Virus record (IMG/VR): IMGVR_UViG_3300031223_000049
Coordinates: 1 to 20,849 of that record
Direction: 5' to 3' (one strand)
DNA from: a virus
DNA length: 20,849 bases
How positions within the stretch are numbered: position 1 is the first letter of the stretch; each line of letters opens with the position of its first letter. Made by a program: the position numbers and the translations under genes. Positions 1-3,866 of the stretch are shown here, piece by piece. The notes below the pieces were generated by a model. The model worked only from the letters and a program-made list of their open reading frames with translations, was not told the origin of the DNA and did not search any database.

Positions 1-45
1 TCTTCTTCGATACCTTCTTCTTCGATACCTTCTTCTTCGATACCA
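1..45. repeat. 15-bp tandem repeat, three copies
   Basis: Three copies of the unit TCTTCTTCGATACC(T/A) run in tandem from the window edge, at 1-15, 16-30 and 31-45. The array may continue to the left. On the minus strand the unit adds five residues (Glu-Glu-Glu-Gly-Ile) per copy to the C-terminal tail of the terminase small subunit. Because the unit is a multiple of three, copy number can change without shifting frame. Confidence 0.85.
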
Positions 46-722
46 CCTTCTCGATCTTCGGCTCCGGTAGCTCCATCAAGATCGCCGATTTCGGCTCCGA
101 TTCTAATGTCAGCTTCGGGGACATAGTCTCCAACAGATACTGATCCATCTCGATCAAGCGTCCGTCGTCCGTCTTCACTAAATTCTTCATTGGGTATTTG
201 CTCATGATTATTTCCCTCAACTTGGATGACCTCTTTTCGCGCGATCCCCGTGTTTATAACAATAGTCGTAGCACCCTGAAAGCCCGCTGCAGGACTCTTC
301 TGACCAAACTCATCAGGCGCGTTCCTCTCCGCAAGCTTCATGAAACCATCGAAACGAAACTTCTCCCGAGCCACTTCTTCCTTGTCAAGCGTTCCACTAT
401 CCTTCAATACTTGCACAGCTTCATCATGAAACCAAGTAGCTCGATCCTTCTTGGCTCGATCCAACTTATCACTGAAATCCGGGTGATACCTCTTCCAATT
501 ATATATAAGATACAACTCAGGCATCCCGCTCAAGGCCGCTATCTCCTTGAGCGTATGACCCTCTGTAATCATATTAGCAATAGCATCGCCAATCTCTACA
601 GAGTACTGGAACCTAGATGCCTGAGTCCCTTCCTGAGCGACCATTTCCCCAGTTCTTTGGTCGTAGGTTACGAGTTTTCCGGTTTTTTTGTCCAGAATCG
701 TCATTGCATACTTGCTTTCCAT
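1..722 (-). CDS. terS: Terminase small subunit, 3' end cut by the window edge
   Basis: The small terminase subunit recognises phage DNA and hands it to the large subunit for packaging. The frame is open from the ATG at 722 to the left edge (240 codons visible). The start is fixed: a stop codon lies in frame 18 nt upstream, and AGAAGGA sits 8 nt before the ATG. Residues 52-72 (ITEGHTLKEIAALSGMPEL) fit the helix-turn-helix of small terminases. A basic, aromatic helical stretch follows (NWKRYHPDF, about 76-83), then a long charged helix and a short hydrophobic TTIVINTGI strand (152-160), a layout common in this family. The tail is acidic and ends in Glu/Gly/Ile repeats. The gene reads away from the early genes and is the likely first gene of a leftward late operon. 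The family call comes from motif pattern only. A second open frame overlaps the last 205 nt. Confidence 0.75.
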   Translation of the reverse strand, partial: MESKYAMTILDKKTGKLVTYDQRTGEMVAQEGTQASRFQYSVEIGDAIANMITEGHTLKEIAALSGMPELYLIYNWKRYHPDFSDKLDRAKKDRATWFHDEAVQVLKDSGTLDKEEVAREKFRFDGFMKLAERNAPDEFGQKSPAAGFQGATTIVINTGIARKEVIQVEGNNHEQIPNEEFSEDGRRTLDRDGSVSVGDYVPEADIRIGAEIGDLDGATGAEDREGGIEEEGIEEEGIEE

Positions 723-867
723 CGGATTGTCCTTCTTTCAGGGTCCGGATTTTACGAGTCAGGTAGCCATTACGCTTCTTCTCACGCGCCAGCTTTGACT
801 TTAAATCCTGATTCTCGCTCCAGAGGTCACTTATTATGTGCTCCTCGCGACTTTTTTCGCGGTCCAT
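613..867 (-). CDS. Small coiled-coil protein overlapping terS
   Basis: This 84-aa frame starts at ATG 867. The first 47 residues are charged and heptad-like (SENQDLKSKLAREKKR), as in a short coiled coil, and lie upstream of terS. The last 37 residues overlap the terS start in another frame for 110 nt and are basic and Asn/Gly/Arg-rich, which looks like read-on rather than selected sequence. No convincing ribosome binding site precedes the start. Small helical proteins just before the terminase gene are common in phages, so the N-terminal part may be real and the overlap tolerated. I do not recognise a family. Confidence 0.42.
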   Translation of the reverse strand: MDREKSREEHIISDLWSENQDLKSKLAREKKRNGYLTRKIRTLKEGQSDGKQVCNDDSGQKNRKTRNLRPKNWGNGRSGRDSGI

Positions 868-992
868 GTCAAAAGAATACAGGAGTTAGGAACTCGGAGC
901 AAGGAGTTTGATACAGATACCCGAGTCAGGGGGTCGGTTATAGATAGAGAAGTCGGCGCGAGATACAGGAGGCACCTAACGACCTACACTGT

Positions 993-1019
993 GGCGTGCT
1001 TGGGGGGACACGCCCCCCC
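993..1019. repeat. G6/C6 hairpin
   Basis: GGGGGG at 1002-1007 can pair with CCCCCC at 1013-1018 across the loop ACACG. An alternative pairing joins GGCGTG (993-998) to CACGCC (1009-1014). The structure lies about 130 bp upstream of the small ORF that precedes terS. It has no T-run, so it is not a typical terminator. Confidence 0.5.
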
Positions 1020-1166
1020 GCGCCTGTGTCTTATAGCCGAGGAGCCTCGCCGCCTTATACGCGCGACGTTCGGCTGTGTACGCGCGTAATGGACTCTTGA
1101 TGCTGGTGGTAGGGTATCGTGGGTAGGATGTACGAGAGGCATGATTGTGTGTCTGTGTGTGCGTGT

Positions 1167-1280
1167 CCTTGTCGCGCGTGACGTGTGTCCCGTGCCTGCG
1201 TGTCCCGTGCCTGCGTGTCCACGTCACGCGATGCACGCATCAGGTGCGCGATGCACGCATCCCCCGCTCGCGCGACAAGG
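1167..1280. repeat. Nested inverted and direct repeats
   Basis: CCTTGTCGCGCG (1167-1178) is the exact reverse complement of CGCGCGACAAGG (1269-1280). Inside it, CGCGTGACGTG (1175-1185) is the exact reverse complement of CACGTCACGCG (1220-1230). The loop between the inner arms carries a 15-bp unit GTGTCCCGTGCCTGC twice in tandem (1185-1199, 1200-1214). After the inner right arm come two copies of GCGATGCACGCATC (1228-1241, 1248-1261), each with a GATGC-AC-GCATC dyad. The two large hairpins share bases 1175-1178, so they are alternative structures. The position next to terS suggests a packaging or replication site; the sequence alone does not decide this. Confidence 0.6.
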
Positions 1281-1295
1281 TGCGCGAGGCTAGGT

Positions 1296-1374
1296 GGTGT
1301 CACATTGGCACTGAGGTGTCACATTGGCACCGAGGTTTGGTGTCACATTGGCTCCATGGAGCCACATTGACCCT
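1296..1374. promoter_or_regulatory. Cluster A of 17-bp operator-like dyads
   Basis: Four copies of a dyad close to GGTGTCACATTGGCACC lie at 1296-1312, 1315-1331, 1339-1355 and 1358-1374. The copy at 1315 has symmetric arms of form GGTGnCA / TGnCACC around a 3-bp centre; the last copy is degenerate. Centre spacing is 19, 24 and 19 bp, about two helical turns. The same dyad type recurs in cluster B (2593-2675). Both clusters lie just upstream of a -24/-12-type promoter at matching distances, as expected for binding sites of an activator or a phage regulator. Confidence 0.65.
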
Positions 1375-1407
1375 ACCCTTGGGACGTGATTCCGGTGACT
1401 TAGCACT

Positions 1408-1423
1408 TGGCACGGCAAATGCA
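1408..1423 (+). promoter_or_regulatory. Sigma-54-like (-24/-12) promoter
   Basis: TGGCACGGCAAATGCA matches the sigma-54 consensus TGGCACG-N4-TTGCA with one mismatch (A for the first T of the -12 element), and GG and GC are at the required spacing. Transcription would begin near 1434, leaving a leader of about 60 nt before the ATG at 1497. Four dyads lie upstream. A second, similarly placed site lies at 2728-2743. This is a motif match only. Confidence 0.5.
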
Positions 1424-1468
1424 CGGTGGTTTGCAGCAATCGAAATTGTTTGATTGTGTTTACTTACC

Positions 1469-1496
1469 GTAGCTACAAGCTACACAGGAGATTATT
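1469..1496 (+). promoter_or_regulatory. Leader hairpin and ribosome binding site
   Basis: GTAGCT-ACA-AGCTAC (1469-1483) is a perfect dyad directly before the Shine-Dalgarno AGGAG (1486-1490). The 17 nt CACAGGAGATTATTATG, start codon included (1483-1499), are identical to those before the ubiquitin-like gene at 3601, where a small hairpin (GTGC-TTAG-GCAC) occupies the same place. The shared layout suggests common translational or mRNA-stability control. Confidence 0.55.
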
Positions 1497-1823
1497 ATGA
1501 ACGCAAGTACCCTTATGTCAAAGTATGCAAAGTTTGAAGTCAAAGTTAAGACTACAGAAGCCACGAATCCGCACCGCGTAACATTAGGCAATCTATTTAT
1601 GCAACCAACAGGAGGCAAGGCTAGTAAACCTTTTAACTTTAGCTACTGTTACTTAGGTATGATAGGTAAGACTGGCAAGTTTATCGGAGGATTCTCGATG
1701 AGTAACATGGCTTTACTTGAGGCTATCGAAGCGGGGCATCTTGACAAGAGCTTCTATGCTTTGTTTGAAGCCTATGCCGAGACACATGTAGCCCAAGAGC
1801 GTGAAGTTCTGAAGGCTAAATAA
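1497..1823 (+). CDS. Early protein of unknown function, 108 aa
   Basis: This is the first rightward gene, with a strong AGGAG ribosome binding site and the sigma-54-like promoter about 75 bp upstream. The product is small, mixed alpha/beta in appearance and soluble, with no signal peptide or membrane segment. The N-terminal half carries basic and Thr-rich strands (FEVKVKTTEATNPHRVTLGN), the middle is rich in Gly and Phe/Tyr, and the C-terminal half (residues 70-105) looks helical. I do not recognise a family. Its place as the first early gene would fit a host-takeover protein, but that is inference. A 24-residue hydrophobic peptide gene starts right after its stop codon. Confidence 0.8.
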   Translation: MNASTLMSKYAKFEVKVKTTEATNPHRVTLGNLFMQPTGGKASKPFNFSYCYLGMIGKTGKFIGGFSMSNMALLEAIEAGHLDKSFYALFEAYAETHVAQEREVLKAK

Positions 1824-1898
1824 ATGGAATGGATCAACGATGTAGCATTGCACCTGATCCTGTTACTTGGATTCATGTGTCTAATGTCTAGAGTCTAG
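1824..1898 (+). CDS. Possible 24-residue membrane peptide
   Basis: An ATG directly abuts the TAA of the 108-aa gene, and the frame runs for 24 codons to a TAG at 1896. The peptide contains a hydrophobic core (VALHLILLLGFMCLM) long enough to cross a membrane. It is followed six bases later by a terminator-like hairpin, so it would be the last gene of a short transcript. There is no separate ribosome binding site; translation would rely on coupling to the gene upstream. The short length makes chance possible. Confidence 0.35.
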   Translation: MEWINDVALHLILLLGFMCLMSRV

Positions 1899-1903
1899 AT
1901 TTT

Positions 1904-1929
1904 CGCCCTGAGGCTACGGCTTCGGGGCG
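1904..1929 (+). terminator. Rho-independent-type terminator
   Basis: CGCCCTGAGGC pairs with GCTTCGGGGCG (11 bp with two G-T pairs) across the tetraloop TACG, followed by TTCTTACTT. The T-run is modest but the stem is strong. It would end the first early transcript just after the small membrane peptide. Confidence 0.7.
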
Positions 1930-1967
1930 TTCTTACTTACACCAAGAAATAATAATGAAATCAATTT

Positions 1968-2363
1968 TGTTACCGTGTTACCGCTTCAAGCCCCAAGAGT
2001 TTATATATATTTTATACTATAAATAATATCTATTTATACTATATTAATATCTCTTTTTAAAGAATATAGAATAACAGTAACAAATACCCCTAAAAAGCCA
2101 ACGATTCCGGCTACTTGCTGCGCTGTCCGAGCAAAGTAACAAACAGTAACAGCTATGTTTCAGTTCCGCGTTAACACTATGTTTTCATTGGAGCTTGTTA
2201 CCGCTAAACAAATACTCTGTGCGACTAAACAATAAACACCTAACAAACAATAGTCCTAACCTCGTACCAATTGCGCGTTGTTCTCCTCAAAATGCACCGT
2301 GTTGTGATACCGTGCATCGCGTTTTGTTACCGCTTGAAAAAGCTAAGTAACAAGTCGGTAACA
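1968..2363. other. Candidate replication origin: GTTAC repeats and AT-rich stretch
   Basis: TGTTACCG occurs at 1968, 1976, 2196 and 2325 on the plus strand. The reverse form GTAACA occurs near 2077, 2136, 2146, 2347 and 2358, the last as the full CGGTAACA. Nine copies in 400 bp of non-coding DNA is far above chance. Positions 1999-2076 are almost purely A/T, and the decamer TTTATACTAT is repeated 22 bp apart (2011, 2033), which fits a DNA-unwinding element. Short iterons beside an AT-rich stretch are typical of phage and plasmid origins. They could instead be regulator binding sites. No gene is visible in 1930-2592. Confidence 0.5.
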
Positions 2364-2406
2364 GCCAAAAATCCTGTTTCTTACATCTACTACCCACCGC
2401 ATCACG

Positions 2407-2468
2407 CCCCCCTTATTCCCCATTCCCTATTCGCGCGTCCCCCATTCCCTACCTATCCCCCCATTCCC
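2407..2468 (-). repeat. C-rich tracts; G-quadruplex motif on minus strand
   Basis: C-tracts at 2439-2443, 2447-2449, 2457-2462 and 2466-2468 are separated by loops of 3, 7 and 3 nt, so the minus strand fits the canonical four-tract G-quadruplex pattern. Further C-tracts lie at 2407-2412, 2418-2421 and 2425-2427. The decamer CGCGCGTCCC recurs at 2432, 2472 and 2517. The frames open here are low-complexity Pro/Tyr strings and are not called as genes. Confidence 0.55.
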
Positions 2469-2592
2469 TATCGCGCGTCCCCCTACCTATTCGCTAGTAT
2501 CCCTAACCCATTAATCCGCGCGTCCCTAACCCCTTGGTGATACGCGCGCGCCTGTTTCTTTTTATGTTTTTTTAAATTTGTAAATTTTTCAT

Positions 2593-2675
2593 GGTCATTT
2601 TGACCCCACTTGGTGTCATTTTGACTCCAGTCTCGGTGCCATTTTGACTCCATTTTCGGTGTCATTTTGACTCCA
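2593..2675. promoter_or_regulatory. Cluster B of operator-like dyads
   Basis: Three copies of GGTGTCATTTTGACTCC or a one-base variant start at 2612, 2635 and 2658, exactly 23 bp apart. A fourth, shortened copy GGTCATTTTGACC at 2593-2605 is a perfect dyad with 5-bp arms. The core GTCA-TTT-TGAC is symmetric and shares the outline GGTGnCA-N3-TGnC(a/t)CC with cluster A. The last two centres lie 63 and 86 bp before the GG of the downstream -24 element, against 62 and 86 bp in cluster A. Confidence 0.65.
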
Positions 2676-2727
2676 GATGCAAGTTTAATGCCATTTCTGT
2701 TTCAACAATTTCAACAACTTAGAACCT

Positions 2728-2743
2728 TGGCACGATTTTCGCA
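2728..2743 (+). promoter_or_regulatory. Second sigma-54-like (-24/-12) promoter
   Basis: TGGCACGATTTTCGCA matches TGGCACG-N4-TTGCA at all but one position (C for the second T of the -12 element). Transcription would start near 2755, about 55 nt before the ATG at 2811. With the dyads at 2593-2675 it repeats the arrangement seen at 1296-1423. It would drive the small membrane protein and the helix-turn-helix gene. Confidence 0.5.
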
Positions 2744-2810
2744 AAGTGAATTTGGAATTTCAAATTTGTTTCACACACACACTGACACACGTCACTAGGA
2801 GATTGCGAGT

Positions 2811-2975
2811 ATGATCGATAACGAGACCCTGCACATTGCTTATAGTAATTACGCAGCGGCGTACCAAGCAACGGCAACCATGAATAAAACAATAGAGATA
2901 GGCATGGGAATGATCCTATGTTCCTTAGCACTTATAACCGTGAGTATAATGCTCGCACATTTTAGGAGATTATAA
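2811..2975 (+). CDS. Small single-pass membrane protein, 54 aa
   Basis: The frame starts at an ATG with AGGAGA 9 nt upstream and ends with a TAA whose last base is the first base of the next ATG, so it is translationally coupled to the helix-turn-helix gene. The N-terminal 30 residues are polar and Ala/Thr/Tyr-rich. A hydrophobic helix (GMILCSLALITVSIMLA, about 33-49) follows and the end is basic (HFRRL), which fits a membrane peptide with a cytoplasmic C-terminus. No family is recognised. Small early membrane proteins of phages often act in superinfection exclusion or host inhibition, but nothing here shows that. Confidence 0.65.
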   Translation: MIDNETLHIAYSNYAAAYQATATMNKTIEIGMGMILCSLALITVSIMLAHFRRL

Positions 2976-3457
2976 TGGCAACCGAGAGATTAAGTGTTGA
3001 CTTACAGAAGAGACTCGACAAAGTATGCATGACACAGACTAGCTTAAGCAAGGTACTAGGAGTCACCGCTTCAACCGTGAGCTTCTGGTGTAAAAATAAG
3101 ACAGTACCTCATTACAGACGCAAAGCCGTTTCTGCTGCACTAGCAGACGCTTCTTTGAAGCTGAAACCTAAAACAATTATCCGGCGTGGAGCTACTAAGC
3201 CATCAGTTGAACGCATTGGTAGTGTGGAAGTTACAAAGGATTCCGCTACCAGCGCCAAGAGTGAAGAAGGAGTGAAGCGGGAAGAAGTAGTGAAGCGGGA
3301 ACAGTCGTACAGTAAGATAGAACTAACATTTGCTTATAATAACGGATATGAAGAAGCACTTAAGACTATCAAAGGCTTGTTGACTGTTCCGACGGATGAT
3401 TCTACTAAACTTTCAATGATTCAAGATTTCCAGCTTCGCTTCAACGAGGCTAGATAA
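2975..3457 (+). CDS. Helix-turn-helix DNA-binding protein, 160 aa
   Basis: Residues 18-50 form a clear helix-turn-helix of Cro/CI type, with TQTSLSKVLGVTASTVSFW containing both helices. A lysine-rich, low-complexity linker (about 60-110) follows, with a short internal repeat VKREEVVKREQ. The C-terminal helical part (112-160) may serve for dimerisation. The protein is a likely phage transcriptional regulator and a candidate binder of the 17-bp dyads upstream, though that link is inference. It lacks the peptidase domain of LexA/CI-type repressors and any AAA+ domain, so it is not itself a sigma-54 activator. The ribosome binding site AGGAG lies 6 nt before the ATG, and the start overlaps the preceding stop. 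Confidence 0.8.
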   Translation: MATERLSVDLQKRLDKVCMTQTSLSKVLGVTASTVSFWCKNKTVPHYRRKAVSAALADASLKLKPKTIIRRGATKPSVERIGSVEVTKDSATSAKSEEGVKREEVVKREQSYSKIELTFAYNNGYEEALKTIKGLLTVPTDDSTKLSMIQDFQLRFNEAR

Positions 3458-3458
3458 G

Positions 3459-3471
3459 ATAATCTCCTAAA
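3459..3471. repeat. Inverted copy of the leader of the HTH gene
   Basis: ATAATCTCCTAAA just after the stop of the helix-turn-helix gene is the exact reverse complement of TTTAGGAGATTAT at 2961-2973, which contains that gene's ribosome binding site. In the mRNA the 3' copy could pair with and block the site. It may be chance, because AGGAGATTAT is a repeated leader motif in this region. Confidence 0.5.
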
Positions 3472-3498
3472 GTTTATTCTTTTTTACTGTTGAAGTTT

Positions 3499-3531
3499 CG
3501 CCGTCACCTGCTCCCAAGGAATGTGGCGGCG
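3499..3531 (+). terminator. Terminator-like hairpin after the HTH gene
   Basis: CGCCGTCAC pairs with GTGGCGGCG (9 bp, one G-T pair) around a 15-nt loop, followed by TTACTTGAA. The T-run is poor but a TTCTTTTTTACT run precedes the stem. The hairpin separates the regulator gene from the ubiquitin-like gene. Confidence 0.5.
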
Positions 3532-3577
3532 TTACTTGAATACTAAAACAGTTTGTCACGATTCAGTGGCATTTATC

Positions 3578-3600
3578 GTGCTTAGGCACAGGAGATTATT
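3578..3600 (+). promoter_or_regulatory. Leader of the ubiquitin-like gene
   Basis: A small hairpin GTGC-TTAG-GCAC (3578-3589) ends directly before AGGAG (3590-3594) and a 6-nt spacer to the ATG at 3601. CACAGGAGATTATT before the ATG is identical to the leader of the 108-aa early gene at 1497. The strong site suggests high expression, which fits a protein used up in conjugation. Confidence 0.5.
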
Positions 3601-3801
3601 ATGGCATCAAACGTAACAGTACAGGTAACAGGCGGATCACCAAAAGTAGTTGAAGCGGCAACGGTTCGTGAAGCTATGGAATTGATTGCAATTACTGGTA
3701 ACTACTCAGCAATGGTTAATGGCAACCCTGCTTCTTTAGACGATAGTCTCTCGAATTATTCATTCGTAACATTGTCACCAGCCATCAAGGGCGGACTTTA
3801 A
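3601..3801 (+). CDS. Ubiquitin-like beta-grasp protein (ThiS/MoaD-like), Gly-Gly-Leu C-terminus
   Basis: This 66-aa protein has the compact layout of ThiS/MoaD-type beta-grasp folds: strand (NVTVQVTGG), strand, helix starting TVREAMELI (21-29), strand with YSAMVNG (35-41), the loop PASLDDSLSNY (43-53) and a last strand FVTLSP (55-60). The C-terminus is AIKGGL, so the di-glycine needed for adenylation and isopeptide or thioester chemistry is Gly64-Gly65 with one extra leucine. A JAB protease would have to remove Leu66, and one is encoded three genes on. The genes that follow encode E2, JAB and E1 proteins, which makes a role as a protein modifier much more likely than sulfur carriage. It has its own leader, and a hairpin separates it from the E2 gene, so it may be made in excess. 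The fold call rests on pattern and context. Confidence 0.8.
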   Translation: MASNVTVQVTGGSPKVVEAATVREAMELIAITGNYSAMVNGNPASLDDSLSNYSFVTLSPAIKGGL

Positions 3802-3822
3802 TCCGAACCTTGTAACATTCTT

Positions 3823-3847
3823 GCCGCTTCACGCCTCGTGGGGCGGC
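3823..3847 (+). terminator. Strong hairpin between Ubl and E2 genes
   Basis: GCCGCTTCAC pairs with GTGGGGCGGC (10 bp, two G-T pairs) around the loop GCCTC. Only a weak T-run (CCTTTAACC) follows. It ends 19 nt before the E2 start. It may act as a partial terminator or as a 3' stabiliser that keeps the short ubiquitin-like mRNA more abundant than the enzyme mRNAs. Confidence 0.6.
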
Positions 3848-3866
3848 ACCTTTAACCGGAGTATTT

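Larger units (their letters stand above)
868..1496. other. Non-coding divergent region between late and early genes
   Basis: About 630 bp separate the leftward terminase unit from the rightward early genes. The frames that are open here on both strands translate to low-complexity Thr/His/Arg or Cys/Val strings made by GT-rich and CGCG-rich repeats, so I call none of them. The left half (about 960-1290) is clearly more GC-rich than the rest of the window. It contains the palindrome TACGCGCGTA at 1079-1088, hairpins and nested inverted repeats. The right half holds a dyad cluster and a promoter, listed separately. Confidence 0.7.

Noticed and set aside
198-911. Plus-strand open frame of 237 codons
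   Set aside because: It is antisense to terS, which has a fixed start, a good ribosome binding site and a recognisable domain. The plus translation shows no family signal.
838-1453. Several open frames on both strands in the GC-rich region
   Set aside because: The translations are low-complexity Thr/His/Arg or Cys/Val strings produced by repeats, with no ribosome binding sites.
2271-2665. Open frames of 89 (plus) and 60 (minus) codons
   Set aside because: The first is a Pro/Tyr string from C-rich repeats; the second is built from the dyad repeats. Neither has a credible start.
3567-3582. Third sigma-54-like match TGGCATTTATCGTGCT before the Ubl gene
   Set aside because: A start 12 nt past the GC would fall near 3593, inside the ribosome binding site of the gene, so it is not a workable promoter for it. 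It also lacks the upstream dyads.
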